Shown piece after piece: positions 34,289 to 44,094 of a DNA stretch of 64,000 nt. This stretch comes from UBA5859 sp041940025 (lineage in GTDB: Bacteria > Pseudomonadota > Gammaproteobacteria > UBA5859), in contig JBGTSY010000002.1 of NCBI GenBank assembly GCA_041940025.1, forward strand, positions 319,824 to 383,823. The letters are read 5' to 3'. Numbering within the stretch: the stretch's first letter is position 1; every line of letters begins with the position of its first letter. The notes below the pieces were generated by a model, which saw only the letters and a program-made list of their open reading frames with translations, searched no databases and had not been told where the DNA came from. Position numbers and translations under genes: made by a program.

Positions 34289-37083
34289 GGTGGGTTCCGG
34301 TGGGTATGAGTGTTAGCGAGTGTCTGCACGACGAGCGTATGCTCCAGTTTAAGTTGATTGACTAATCGTATGATCTCCGATTCCTCTAATTGATGCACAT
34401 TCAATTCCAGTTGGTCACAGATATGGGCTAACTTTAGTGCGCCTAAGTGGGCGCTGCTGGATTTTAACGAATGTGCACTTTGAGATAATTCATCGAGCTG
34501 TTTGGATTCAGCCTGGCGAACAATTGAGTTGACCATCTCTTCGCTGTGTGGGATATAAAGTTCTTTTAGCCTGTAAAAGGTATCTATATTGGGTGAACTG
34601 TGCAAATGTTTTAAGGACTCAACAATCGTCCAATCCAGGGTAGGTATGGCTTTTCCACTTTCTAATCGATTTATTCCTAACCAATATTTTATTTTGTTTG
34701 CTAGCTCAATGATACTAAAGGGTTTGCCAATATGGTCATTCATGCCAGCGGATAGACACGCTTGACGCCCTTCTTCTAATACGTTTGCAGTCAGCGCAAT
34801 GATAGGAATGGACTTGGAAGCGGAATCATTATGTTGTGCTTCCCATTGCCGGATCCTTTGAGTGGCGGTATATCCGTCTACCATCGGCATTTGGCAATCC
34901 ATTAGCAATAGATCATATCGGTTTGTTTTGTATTCTTCGATGGCATCTCTACCGTTTTCAACCACGGTGCAGGTGCAGCCAATCGTAGCGAGTAGTTCTG
35001 CCACCAAAGATTGATTGACTGGGTTGTCCTCTGCGACCAATATATGGGCGTTCATACTATCGAGATTTAATAAGGCATTAGCAGAGTGCCGTCTAGTGTC
35101 ACTATTAGTGGATAGTTTCTCTAGGTGTTCACCTAAAGTTGCGTAGTGAATCGGCATTGGCAGGGTTAATAAATGAGGCCATTTTTTCAGTAGCTGCTTA
35201 ATAGCCACCTTTGTACCTACATAAGTGATCGGGTTGTGTTCTAGATCAGGAAGAGGCGGTTGGCGCAACTGCGATAGTAAAATATCGCGATCGTTTATGC
35301 CTATTTCGTAAATGATCGTTGGATTTCTCTCTGAGTGTCTGTGTAGTCGTTCAATCGTGGATGTGTTGGGATGAAGTACAGATGCAAAATGTCTATTTTG
35401 CCGTATGCACCACTGTTGTAGAACATTTAGAGTTCTTTGACTCTGTCCGATAAATAAAATTTGATCTTTTCTAACTGGCGTGATTTGACGGATATCTGTA
35501 TTTTTATTAGATTTTTCTAGAATACATGAAAATTCAAAAATAGAACCCGTGGGTTGTTTTTGTCGTGCAGTAATTTTACCGCCCATGAGTTCGACAAGTT
35601 TTCGACAAATTGCCAATCCCAGTCCCGTGCCTCCATATTGTCTGCTGATAGAACTGTCGGCTTGTGAAAAAAGTTCAAAAATACGTTGATGCTGTTCTGT
35701 CGAAATGCCAATGCCGGAATCTGCAACAGTACAAATGAGTTTAACTTGCGAGTCGACAGCTTGTTGATGACGAACTGTCAACACAACATGACCGTCATTG
35801 GTGAACTTAACAGCATTGCTGAGTAGATTCACGATCACTTGGCATAGCCGTGTCGGATCCCCAATGAGAATTGGGGGCACATCTGCGTCAACAAGATAAC
35901 TTAATTCCAGCATTTTTTTATCGGCATGCGGTTGAATAAGATCGATTGTTTTGGCTAACTCAGAGAGTAGGTCAAATTCAATCTGTTCTAGTTCTAATTT
36001 TCCAGCTTCTATTTTAGAAATATCCAGTATATCGTTGAGGATAGCCAGTAGGTTTTGACCGGAGCGCTGAACGGTTTCAACATACTGTCGCTGTTTTTCA
36101 GATAACTCTGTGGTTAAAAGAAGTTCAGCCATGCCTAGTACACCATGCATTGGTGTACGTATTTCATGACTCATATTAGCCAAGAACTGTGATTTGGTTT
36201 GGTTGGCAGTATCCGCATCAATCATCGCTTTTTCTAATCGGAGAATAGTTTGCTCTAAGGCACGATTGACATCGATTAATTCCTCTGTTTGTCTGTCAAC
36301 TTCCTGCTGTAAATAGATCTGTTGTGTCGATAATCTTTGATCTCGAGCACTGATTTGTTCTAACATTTCATTCAGTCCATCTGCAAGATGTCCAAATTCA
36401 TCCTCTCTGACTTTATCCGCACGTAAACTAAAATCGTTGTTGTCGGAGATAGTATCCATGAGTGACATTAAATTTCGCACGGGATTCGTAATAATGCGCT
36501 GAAAAAAAAGGGACAAAGCAAACGCAATTAATATTGAGATGAGAAATACGATTATTAAAAGAGAGACATGACGCCATTGCTGATCACGCAGAATATCCAG
36601 GCTGGCTTGAATTAAAAGTGTGCCGATTCGCTCATCGTTAAGTATGACAGGGTAATTGACTATAAGTGAATTGTCAGAGATAAAGGTGTGTTTGTCTGGT
36701 GTGAACTTATAGGAATCGACTAATAGATCAGATTTATTATTTGAAATATGGGTTGTAGTACTTGTGTCAGACTGATAAGCGCCTAATAGTGTGTGTTCTA
36801 TCGTAAACATCTTCGCCGCTACAATGTTTTTGTCTCTAGAAAGCGCCTCAAGCACGTCCTTTATCGCGCTGATGTCTTCGAACAGAACTGCGGATGTACT
36901 ATTATGTGCGGTCACAGCGGCTAGCGTTTCGACATCCGTAATCAGGTGATCACGAGCAGTAATATAATTGGAACTTAACAACAGAACGCCACTCAAAAAT
37001 AAAGTAGAGGCGCTGACAAGTACAATAATAGTAGTGAGTTTAAATGGAAGAGAGGTGCGTTTTATCCAATCGGTCAATTTCAT
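34285..37083 (-). CDS. Hybrid histidine kinase (CHASE8-HAMP-HisKA-REC-Hpt)
   Basis: A 932-residue membrane sensor kinase of BarA/TorS layout. Two membrane helices (about 17-40 and 173-195) flank a periplasmic CHASE8-like sensor. Then come HAMP (about 195-248), a coiled coil, HisKA with H306 in MSHEIRTP, an ATPase domain (NLLSNAVKFT, DSGIGI, GGTGLGLAI), a degenerate middle region around residues 540-670 that looks like a receiver lacking its Asp motif, a full receiver about 678-800 (D729 in MDCQMPMVDG), and an Hpt domain with H871 in SAHSLKSSS. The product likely passes phosphate to the receiver of the following GGDEF/EAL protein. Both neighbours overlap it by 4 bases. Confidence 0.93.
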   Translation of the reverse strand: MKLTDWIKRTSLPFKLTTIIVLVSASTLFLSGVLLLSSNYITARDHLITDVETLAAVTAHNSTSAVLFEDISAIKDVLEALSRDKNIVAAKMFTIEHTLLGAYQSDTSTTTHISNNKSDLLVDSYKFTPDKHTFISDNSLIVNYPVILNDERIGTLLIQASLDILRDQQWRHVSLLIIVFLISILIAFALSLFFQRIITNPVRNLMSLMDTISDNNDFSLRADKVREDEFGHLADGLNEMLEQISARDQRLSTQQIYLQQEVDRQTEELIDVNRALEQTILRLEKAMIDADTANQTKSQFLANMSHEIRTPMHGVLGMAELLLTTELSEKQRQYVETVQRSGQNLLAILNDILDISKIEAGKLELEQIEFDLLSELAKTIDLIQPHADKKMLELSYLVDADVPPILIGDPTRLCQVIVNLLSNAVKFTNDGHVVLTVRHQQAVDSQVKLICTVADSGIGISTEQHQRIFELFSQADSSISRQYGGTGLGLAICRKLVELMGGKITARQKQPTGSIFEFSCILEKSNKNTDIRQITPVRKDQILFIGQSQRTLNVLQQWCIRQNRHFASVLHPNTSTIERLHRHSERNPTIIYEIGINDRDILLSQLRQPPLPDLEHNPITYVGTKVAIKQLLKKWPHLLTLPMPIHYATLGEHLEKLSTNSDTRRHSANALLNLDSMNAHILVAEDNPVNQSLVAELLATIGCTCTVVENGRDAIEEYKTNRYDLLLMDCQMPMVDGYTATQRIRQWEAQHNDSASKSIPIIALTANVLEEGRQACLSAGMNDHIGKPFSIIELANKIKYWLGINRLESGKAIPTLDWTIVESLKHLHSSPNIDTFYRLKELYIPHSEEMVNSIVRQAESKQLDELSQSAHSLKSSSAHLGALKLAHICDQLELNVHQLEESEIIRLVNQLKLEHTLVVQTLANTHTHRNPP

Positions 37084-37649
37084 GGCATGCCCTCATGAAT
37101 GGATTGTGCAGACTTCAATAGTTGTGAACTAAGCACCAAACGACTCTTTTTTGCCGACTGGAGATTGATATCAAACTGAAAGTTGTTGCCCACTTGGGAC
37201 AGTTCAATCATCCCACCTGAAGCAGCAAAACCAGATTGACTGCTGACGGTTAATATTGGCCAATTCCGCGTTGCTTCAATGAGGTTAACCATTTGTCGTT
37301 GCGGTGTGGCAGCGCTAATATAAAGTAGATGGCAATCACTTAATGTCGAATGGATTGAAATCGACTGAGATAAAATGTGATGACCGTTGACTATTTTATT
37401 CTTAGAATTGTCGATGAGGTGATGAATCTGATGTGCGTTGAAAAAGCAAAAATGGATGTGTTCACCAGGTAGGAGGTTCACCTCGTCAGGCCAAGTGGTG
37501 AAACGCGCAAAATTGATAATGTACGCCGCACGAAGGATGTCGGGATTGGCTTGCTTGGTGATTTTATCCGCGGCAAAACTGTATTCCGTCAACAGCCAAA
37601 TACAGGCCAGTGAGAACCACAAACGGTATGAGTGTCGGATCACCTGCAA
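37080..37649 (-). CDS. YfiR-family periplasmic protein (DUF4154)
   Basis: A 189-residue exported protein: signal peptide, then RAAYIINFARFTTWP, the YfiR/DUF4154 hallmark, and the later GMIELSQVGNNFQFDINLQSAKKSRLVLSSQLLKSA end region. In Pseudomonas YfiR restrains the YfiN diguanylate cyclase from the periplasm. Here the protein precedes a membrane kinase, so it probably modulates the kinase's CHASE8 sensor domain. It is the first gene of the operon and overlaps the kinase start (ATGA). Confidence 0.9.
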   Translation of the reverse strand: MQVIRHSYRLWFSLACIWLLTEYSFAADKITKQANPDILRAAYIINFARFTTWPDEVNLLPGEHIHFCFFNAHQIHHLIDNSKNKIVNGHHILSQSISIHSTLSDCHLLYISAATPQRQMVNLIEATRNWPILTVSSQSGFAASGGMIELSQVGNNFQFDINLQSAKKSRLVLSSQLLKSAQSIHEGMP

Positions 37650-38484
37650 TTTGTCTCCCTCTTGGATGTGTGGGTTGCGATCCTATTGGTCGTTATGAAA
37701 CCTGACGTGGGAATTTGAATTTTAGTGCGTTATCACCCTCAATTTTCTTGATGAGAAAACAGAGCAACCCATTGGGTTCAAAGTCATCATTGAGGGTGAC
37801 CAGTAAATAAACTTAGCATTTTTTCAGTAAAAAGGGCAGATGCTTCACTCAGGGTATGTGATAACACTATGATTATAAATATAATTATTGAGAGTGTATG
37901 AGTCCATTCGCCGATGTGGGCAGCATCTTCTCAGTCCGCTTATCGGATCCAACTCAGTTGAACGTATTCGCCGTAAGGTTGCCTACTTGAGTGCTACGCG
38001 AGAGAGAAAATGGCGACTTTTTTGAAAGTCCATTGACAGGTTGTTCATTGCCAGGTACTTGCCCTAGCTCGCGGCCGGTTTCCCGAGCAGGAACGCCGCT
38101 GTCTGCCAGCGGTGTTCCAGAGCCCACCTTGAGTGCATCGATCTAGAGTCGAGCCAATTTTGGTGTGTCATCAGTTTAAGTGTGACAGCAGTACATGGCA
38201 GCCGAAAGGGGGCAGGCGTGCGTCCGGGCCCGTTAGCTCTGTCTATTCTGCCGGTTTGCCTGATTTCTCCCACTCTCTCAGTCAATGGTGTCTGTAGTCA
38301 CACGGCTGAGAACTCGGCGTCTGACTCAGATGGGACATTCAAAGACTGCGTCACCCACTGTTCGATGCTCATGGTGAGAGGCAAAATGGAGAGGATACCT
38401 TGCCATTTATGATTGAATTTGTACAATTCACACCCAAATTCTGGTTCCGAATATAATCTTGCTATCAATTATGGGGTATTGAAT
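37650..38484. other. Intergenic 835 bases between the c-di-GMP operon and htpG
   Basis: No gene is called. From 37660 to 37870 the DNA is AT-rich and holds a three-stem structure, listed separately. From about 38040 to 38340 it is notably GC-rich and carries broken frames on both strands, with peptides (GSRKGAGVRPGPLALSILP) that look like degenerate mobile or repeat-associated sequence, but I cannot name it. TATAAT at 38453-38458 may be the -10 of htpG. I see no clear sigma-32 promoter. Confidence 0.4.
37733..37799 (-). promoter_or_regulatory. Three-way-junction element upstream of the yfiR operon
   Basis: Closing stem TCACCCTCAA (37733-37742) with TTGAGGGTGA (37790-37799), ten perfect pairs. 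Inside are two hairpins: TTTTCT-TGATG-AGAAAA (37743-37759) and AACCC-ATT-GGGTT (37766-37778). It lies 84 bases before the first gene of the minus-strand cyclic-di-GMP operon, so it could be in its 5' leader. It does not match the GEMM-I sequence pattern. The function is unknown. Confidence 0.5.
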
Positions 38485-40386
38485 ATGAGTCCGACAACCA
38501 ACAAAGAGACACTTGGTTTTCAGTCAGAAGTGAAACAAATTCTGCACTTGATGATCCACTCATTGTATAGCAATAAAGAGATCTTTTTGCGTGAGCTGAT
38601 TTCAAATGCCTCTGATGCCGCTGAAAAACTACGATTTGAAGCATTGAACAACCATGACTTATATGAAGGTGAGGAAGGACTGGAAATACTCATAGACTAC
38701 GATAAGGAGAATCGAATTCTCAGAATTTCTGATAATGGGATTGGCATGAGTCGCCAAGAGGTGATAGACAATATTGGCACCATTGCGAAATCGGGAACCA
38801 AATCTTTTCTCGAACAGTTAACGGGTGATGCGGCAAAAGATTCTCAATTGATAGGCCAATTCGGCGTCGGATTTTACTCCACCTTTATCGTCGCCGATGA
38901 AGTGACATTAGAAACCAGGCGTGCAGGATTGCCAGCCTCTGAGGGGGTACGTTGGGTGTCAAAGGGAGAAGGTGAATACACCTTAGAGGCCATCGATAAG
39001 CCGGTAAGAGGGACCTGTGTGACTGTGTCCTTGAAGGAAGGGGAGGAAGAATTTCTAGATGGCTTGACACTGCGCCACATCATCAAAAAATATTCAGACC
39101 ATATTAATCTGCCCATTAGGTTACCCAAAGAATCGCTTTCTGAAGAGGAAGAGACAACCGAAGGAGAGTTGGAAACAGTTAATCAGGCTAACGCACTTTG
39201 GACGTTGCCTAAGAGTGACATCAGCGACGAAGAGTATCAAAATTTCTATAAGATGATGGCTCATGACTTTGAAGCCCCTCTGGCGTGGACCCACAATCGC
39301 GTTGAGGGCAAGTTGGAGTACACTTATCTATTGTATATTCCCAGCCGCGCACCCTTTGATCTCTATGAAGTAGAACGTCAACAAGGCGTCAAGCTATACG
39401 TGAATCGGGTATTTATCTTAGAAGATAAAGAACATTTAATGCCCCGGTATTTACGGTTTGTTCGCGGCGTATTTGATTCAAGTGATCTCCCTCTAAACGT
39501 GTCTCGAGAGATATTACAACAAAATAAAGCCGTCGATACGATGCGCGCCGGTGCGGTGAAAAAGATACTTTCAGTATTGGAACGCATGGCAGAAAATGAT
39601 GCAGACACCTATCAAAAATTTTGGGATCAGTTTGGTAAGGTGATTAAAGAAGGACCGTCGGAAGATTTTTCTAATAAAGAACAGATTGCCAACCTGTTAC
39701 GATTTGCTTCCACCCATAACGATGGTCCCGCACAGACGGTGTCGCTAAAGGATTATCTCTCCCGAATGCAGGAAGGACAGGAAGCGATCTACTATATTAC
39801 TTCGGATAGTTTCATCGCCGGCAAAAATAGTCCCCACCTAGAGGTGTTTCGTAAGAAAGGCATAGAGGTTCTGATTTTGTCGGACTCTGTTGATGAGTGG
39901 ATGACGAGTCATTTGACTGAGTTTGACGGCCACTCAATTAGTTCCGTGGCTCGTGGTGAGCTGGGGCTGGAGAACTTGGAATCCGACAGCGAAAAAGAGC
40001 AGAAAGAGAAGGCAGAAGAAGAGCTAAAGGATGTGCTCACACGCATTAAAGATCAGTTACAGGAAAAGGTCGAAGAGGTTCGTTTTACCAGCCGGCTCAC
40101 TCAGTCTCCTGCCTGTCTGGTGGTGGGAGAGCGCGATATGAGCATGAATCTGGAGCGTATGTTGAAAGCGGCCGGTCACGATGTGCCTCATGTGAAACCG
40201 GTATTAGAGGTCAATCCCACTCACCCGATGGTTAAACAGTTAGCGGACGAACAGAGTGAAGAACGTTTCCACGATTGGAGCTTGGTGCTATTTGAACAGG
40301 CGTTGCTCAGTGAAGGTGGGCAGTTAGAAGATCCAGCGACCTTTGTTCACCGGCTAAATAGCTTACTATTTCAGATGGTGAGTTAA
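38485..40386 (+). CDS. htpG: Chaperone HtpG (Hsp90)
   Basis: A 633-residue Hsp90 homologue, close to the E. coli length (624). GHKL ATPase motifs in the N-domain: ELISNASDAAEKLR, DNGIGM and GQFGVGFYS. Middle-domain catalytic Arg region follows (LNVSREILQ). The C-terminal dimerisation domain ends with LNSLLFQMV. The ATG at 38485 gives the family start (TLGFQSEVKQILHLMIHSLY), while an in-frame ATG at 38413 adds 24 unconserved residues. It folds and holds client proteins under stress. Confidence 0.96.
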   Translation: MSPTTNKETLGFQSEVKQILHLMIHSLYSNKEIFLRELISNASDAAEKLRFEALNNHDLYEGEEGLEILIDYDKENRILRISDNGIGMSRQEVIDNIGTIAKSGTKSFLEQLTGDAAKDSQLIGQFGVGFYSTFIVADEVTLETRRAGLPASEGVRWVSKGEGEYTLEAIDKPVRGTCVTVSLKEGEEEFLDGLTLRHIIKKYSDHINLPIRLPKESLSEEEETTEGELETVNQANALWTLPKSDISDEEYQNFYKMMAHDFEAPLAWTHNRVEGKLEYTYLLYIPSRAPFDLYEVERQQGVKLYVNRVFILEDKEHLMPRYLRFVRGVFDSSDLPLNVSREILQQNKAVDTMRAGAVKKILSVLERMAENDADTYQKFWDQFGKVIKEGPSEDFSNKEQIANLLRFASTHNDGPAQTVSLKDYLSRMQEGQEAIYYITSDSFIAGKNSPHLEVFRKKGIEVLILSDSVDEWMTSHLTEFDGHSISSVARGELGLENLESDSEKEQKEKAEEELKDVLTRIKDQLQEKVEEVRFTSRLTQSPACLVVGERDMSMNLERMLKAAGHDVPHVKPVLEVNPTHPMVKQLADEQSEERFHDWSLVLFEQALLSEGGQLEDPATFVHRLNSLLFQMVS

Positions 40387-40498
40387 TTTGCCAGCCACCA
40401 TCGGGCGTATTAGGGATATGTGCGATCCACTCATTTGAAATCAGTAGTGGAAAAATCAGTGGCAGGCGAACAGGGTTGTACCGCCTGAACCCAACGTC

Positions 40499-41269
40499 TT
40501 AACGGCAGACGCCCATGGATCCCAGTCTGCAACGTTTATAATCTGTCCAGATGGTGCTGCTGAGATCGGCACCATTCACTTCAACGTTGACAAAATTGGC
40601 ATCGCTAAAGTTGGCTTTGCTTAAATCCGCGTTTTGAAATTGCACGTTCACTAGCTCGCTGTTTTTAAAACTGGCGCCAGAGAGATCAGCACCGGTGAAG
40701 TTAACATTTTCCAGCACGCTGTCGTCAAAGTTTAGTTGTGTTGCACTGGCAGAAATAAACGCTGAATTGCTGATCTGCGTACGCTCGAACTGGCTGTTAT
40801 CTAAAATGGCATGACTGAAGTCTGCGCCTTTAATGGTGACGTTGTAGAAAACAGCCGCGTTTAACGACGCGTGCTGGAACGAAGTGTTATTAATTATCGC
40901 CCGATTAAATCTGCTCTTCGACATCAGACTTTCAACAAACTCCACCCGATCAAACTGGGCATTACTAAAAGCAGATCGACGAAGGCGGCTTTTGGAGAAC
41001 TTGGTGTCGCTGATGGTACTATGTGAAAAATCTACATCGTTCATCACCGCGCCAGTGAAATCAGCCGATTTTATTTGCGCACGTTGCAATGCTGCCGCAT
41101 TCAGAGATTGCCCACTATAGTCCACCTGTTCCAGTACACAATTAGACCAGACCACTTGCGGTGCCGGAAGATCTTCGCACGCGGCTCTCAATGATCCGGG
41201 CAGGATACAGTATGCTAAAGCAGAAAATGCAATAATTAAATTTGGTAACTTCCTGTTATATAAGACCAT
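40499..41269 (-). CDS. Exported pentapeptide-repeat protein
   Basis: A 256-residue protein with a signal peptide (ending near GSLRAACED) followed by around 30 tandem A(D/N)LXX-type repeats (ADFTGAVMNDVDFSH, ADLSGASFKNSELVNVQF). Such repeats fold as a right-handed quadrilateral beta-helix. Cytoplasmic members such as Qnr mimic DNA, but the signal peptide here makes that role unlikely. A C-terminal Cys (CRLGSMGVC) may pair with the N-terminal ones. Function is unknown. It is divergent from adk. Confidence 0.85.
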   Translation of the reverse strand: MVLYNRKLPNLIIAFSALAYCILPGSLRAACEDLPAPQVVWSNCVLEQVDYSGQSLNAAALQRAQIKSADFTGAVMNDVDFSHSTISDTKFSKSRLRRSAFSNAQFDRVEFVESLMSKSRFNRAIINNTSFQHASLNAAVFYNVTIKGADFSHAILDNSQFERTQISNSAFISASATQLNFDDSVLENVNFTGADLSGASFKNSELVNVQFQNADLSKANFSDANFVNVEVNGADLSSTIWTDYKRCRLGSMGVCR

Positions 41270-41419
41270 AGTCTATTGTTCTCTAAAACTTATTTGCTAA
41301 AGTTTAACAATAATTTGCAAAGGATGTGGGGATCAGAATAATAAAAGTTCTATAGATGCATTCAAGAGTTAAAGTCGGCATAATGCTGCTTTTTTACGCA
41401 AAATATAAAGTATGAGATT

Positions 41420-42073
41420 ATGCGAATTGTTTTGTTAGGCGGCCCAGGTGCCGGTAAAGGTACCCAGGCGGGGTTCATCAAAGAAAAGTGTCATATTCCA
41501 CAGATCTCAACAGGGGACATGCTGCGTGCCGCTGTGAAGGCGGGTACTGCTCTGGGACAAGAGGCAAAAGCAGTGATGGATAGAGGGGATTTGGTGTCTG
41601 ATGAACTGATCCTCAATCTGGTCAAAGAACGTATTGCCCAGGATGATTGTCAGCATGGATTTTTATTTGATGGCTTCCCTCGGACTGTGCCCCAAGCGGA
41701 AGGCATGCGTGAAGCTGGTATCGATATCAATCGCGTCATAGAGATAGCAGTCGACGACAACGAGATAATTAGACGCATGAGTGGTCGTCGCGTGCATTTA
41801 GCTTCTGGACGCACTTATCATATTGAGTTTAATCCGCCAAAAAATGAGGGCTTGGATGATGTCACCGGTGAACCACTGATTCAGCGAGAAGACGACAATG
41901 AAGAGACGGTGCGAAAACGTTTAAACGTGTATCACGAGCAAACCAGTCCACTTATCGCGTATTTTAAAGCTTGGTCCAAGGAGGCAGCCGCCAATTCTCC
42001 GAAATATTCCGTGGTGAACGGGATCGGCGGCGTGGAAGAAATCAAAGAGCGAGTTTTCGCAGCGTTAAAGTGA
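41420..42073 (+). CDS. adk: Adenylate kinase
   Basis: A 217-residue nucleotide kinase (AMP + ATP to 2 ADP). Walker A GGPGAGKGTQ near the start, the AMP-binding region ISTGDMLRAAVK, FDGFPRT, the LID region with RRVHLASGRTYH but without zinc cysteines, as in other gammaproteobacteria, and the catalytic arginines (RKRLNVYHEQT). Length is typical of the long-LID form. Confidence 0.98.
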   Translation: MRIVLLGGPGAGKGTQAGFIKEKCHIPQISTGDMLRAAVKAGTALGQEAKAVMDRGDLVSDELILNLVKERIAQDDCQHGFLFDGFPRTVPQAEGMREAGIDINRVIEIAVDDNEIIRRMSGRRVHLASGRTYHIEFNPPKNEGLDDVTGEPLIQREDDNEETVRKRLNVYHEQTSPLIAYFKAWSKEAAANSPKYSVVNGIGGVEEIKERVFAALK

Positions 42074-42160
42074 GGTCTTGATAGCCAGAATAGGCGTCAT
42101 TGCAGTCTTGCGAATTTTAAATCCCTGGTACTGATTCCGCTTTGAGTCAAGTATCAATCA

Positions 42161-43054
42161 TTATGATTGGGCCTTAGATGCGATGTTCACCACTCGAAAC
42201 AACAAGTGACCTTCAGCCAACAGGGTACCAGATCCTTCGCCCACCACTTGAAAGCGGCTGGCCAAACTCTCTTCAGATTGCCACCGACCTTCACCCAATC
42301 CGTATAACTTTTCCGGTTGAGGTTCAGCGTAATAGTTGAGATGCATCGCAGTGGTAGCCGCTCGACTCGGCTCTGGTGGCAGCAAAGACCAACAGGCCAT
42401 GGCACCCGAACTGTCCGCTAAGGCACCCAAAGCAGCGTTGTCAATGTTACCCTTGTCATTGAGTAGAAAGGGCTGCATCGGTAATTCCACTATTGAGTGA
42501 CTGTCTGCCATGTGTAAGACGCGCTGACCTAATGTGCTACCAAAACCTTTGGCGGCGAGCGGGGCGGAAAAGGGGCCCGGCTGCCACTCGCCGGATACAT
42601 AGTTGTTGGCATCAATAGTCTTCGGCATTTTTTGTCGCTCTGAACTGGATTTATGGGGTCCGTAACGCAGAGTGACTAGAGATTTGCAGACCAGTGATTT
42701 ATCTTCTGTTCGTAGGGTGACGTCGGCAAAGGCCAGCTCTCGGCCGCGCTTGAGTATGGTAGCGTTGATCACCACCGGCTCCAGCTTTGTGGTACCCGTG
42801 AATTGTACCTGTTGATCGAGTGCCTGAATTTTGAGATTCGCTTTGGGATCCAATTGAGCTTCAAGCGCGCGACGGGCAGCAATCAATGCCAATGAGACAG
42901 ACGCGCCGCCATGGAGAGTGCCACCAATGTTAAGAATGGATTGCTGTGCCGGTAGAATAAGAGTCACCCCCTCCGGTGCAAAGCGCTCAATGCGTATTTT
43001 AAGAAAGGATTCAAAAGGGGAGAGTGGGGTATCGAAACTTTGGGAGACTGCCAT
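42161..43054 (-). CDS. Tandem hotdog-fold acyl-CoA thioesterase
   Basis: A 297-residue protein with two hotdog domains in tandem. The first (about 1-130) carries LNIGGTLHGGASVSLALIAARRAL, the PaaI-like thioesterase motif HGG. The second (about 180-290) is more divergent (GNIDNAALGALADSSGAMACWSLL). Such double hotdog proteins hydrolyse acyl-CoA. Substrate chain length is unknown. It has no close partner gene, converging with adk and lying divergent to a dehydrogenase. Confidence 0.75.
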   Translation of the reverse strand: MAVSQSFDTPLSPFESFLKIRIERFAPEGVTLILPAQQSILNIGGTLHGGASVSLALIAARRALEAQLDPKANLKIQALDQQVQFTGTTKLEPVVINATILKRGRELAFADVTLRTEDKSLVCKSLVTLRYGPHKSSSERQKMPKTIDANNYVSGEWQPGPFSAPLAAKGFGSTLGQRVLHMADSHSIVELPMQPFLLNDKGNIDNAALGALADSSGAMACWSLLPPEPSRAATTAMHLNYYAEPQPEKLYGLGEGRWQSEESLASRFQVVGEGSGTLLAEGHLLFRVVNIASKAQS

Positions 43055-43140
43055 TCAATTTCCTGCTACTGACTGTTGGTTGTCAAACTAATTATTCGAT
43101 TTAATATTATCAACACTCTATTTTAACAGTGGAGAGAGAT

Positions 43141-44094
43141 GTGCGGGCCAGTTTTTTAGATAAATCTACGATAGATAACGGAGATCTCTCATTCCAGCGA
43201 TTAGAGCAAGAGTTGGATGAGTGCCACTATTTTGATCTCACTGCTCCGGATGAGGTGGTTGAGCGCATTCGGGCTGTGGAAGTGGTGGTGAGCAATAAGG
43301 TGTTTTTAGGCAAGGAAGTGCTGCAACAGGCAGGCGATCTCAAATTGATATGTTTGGCCGCCACTGGCATCAATAATGTCGATCTCGATGCGGCGAAGTC
43401 GTTAAATATTACCGTCACCAATGTCACCCGCTACGCCACACCCGCCGTGGCACAACATGTATTTGCGTTAATCTTAGCATTATCCACCCGCTTGGTGGAT
43501 TATCAGAAATCGGTGTTGCAGGGCGCGTGGCAAAAACATCCCTTTTTCTGTTTGTTAGATTATCCGATCACTGAATTGGCAGGCAAAACCATTGGCATTG
43601 TCGGCTATGGGGAACTGGGCCGGGCAGTGGCCAAGATAGCGAGAGCGTTTGATATGGAGGTATTGATCGCCCAACGTGCAGGTAGCAGTGATGTACTGCC
43701 AGGACGTATGCCCTTGGCACAGATGTTATCTGAAGTGGATGTGCTCAGTTTACATTGTCCGTTGGTGGAGCAGACCAGACACTTAATTGGTGCAGAGCAG
43801 CTTGCATCAATGAAACCAAATGCATTATTAATCAATACGGCGCGAGGGGCCATTGTGGATGAGGTGGCGCTCGCACAGGCATTAAGAACCCATCAAATTG
43901 CCGGAGCGGGAATTGATGTCTTGGCTGAGGAGCCGCCGGTGAATGGCAGTGTGCTAATTGATCCTTCCTTGGAAAATCTAATAGTCACGCCACATATCGC
44001 GTGGGCCAGCTATGAAGCGAGACAAAGATTAATAGACGAAATTGCACAGAATATTCGTAGTTTTAAGTTAGGCGAGCGGCGCAATACCCTCTAG
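43141..44094 (+). CDS. D-2-hydroxyacid dehydrogenase
   Basis: A 317-residue NAD(P)-dependent dehydrogenase of the glycerate/hydroxypyruvate reductase type. Rossmann motif GIVGYGELGRAVAKIARAF, the substrate Arg region (NTARGAIVDE), catalytic Glu (AEEPP) and His (VTPHIAWAS) are all present. GTG at 43141 is preferred over GTG at 43129 because GGAG precedes it by 6 bases and MRASFLDKSTIDNGDL matches the family start. The likely reaction is hydroxypyruvate or glyoxylate reduction. Confidence 0.88.
   Translation: MRASFLDKSTIDNGDLSFQRLEQELDECHYFDLTAPDEVVERIRAVEVVVSNKVFLGKEVLQQAGDLKLICLAATGINNVDLDAAKSLNITVTNVTRYATPAVAQHVFALILALSTRLVDYQKSVLQGAWQKHPFFCLLDYPITELAGKTIGIVGYGELGRAVAKIARAFDMEVLIAQRAGSSDVLPGRMPLAQMLSEVDVLSLHCPLVEQTRHLIGAEQLASMKPNALLINTARGAIVDEVALAQALRTHQIAGAGIDVLAEEPPVNGSVLIDPSLENLIVTPHIAWASYEARQRLIDEIAQNIRSFKLGERRNTL

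Noticed and set aside
37733..37799. Hammerhead ribozyme or integron attC site
   Set aside because: TTGATGAGAAA looks like part of a hammerhead core, but stem II between CUGAUGA and GAAA is absent; attC core sequences are not present at both ends.
37733..37799. GEMM-I c-di-GMP riboswitch
   Set aside because: Location before a c-di-GMP operon is suggestive, but the conserved GEMM core sequences are missing.
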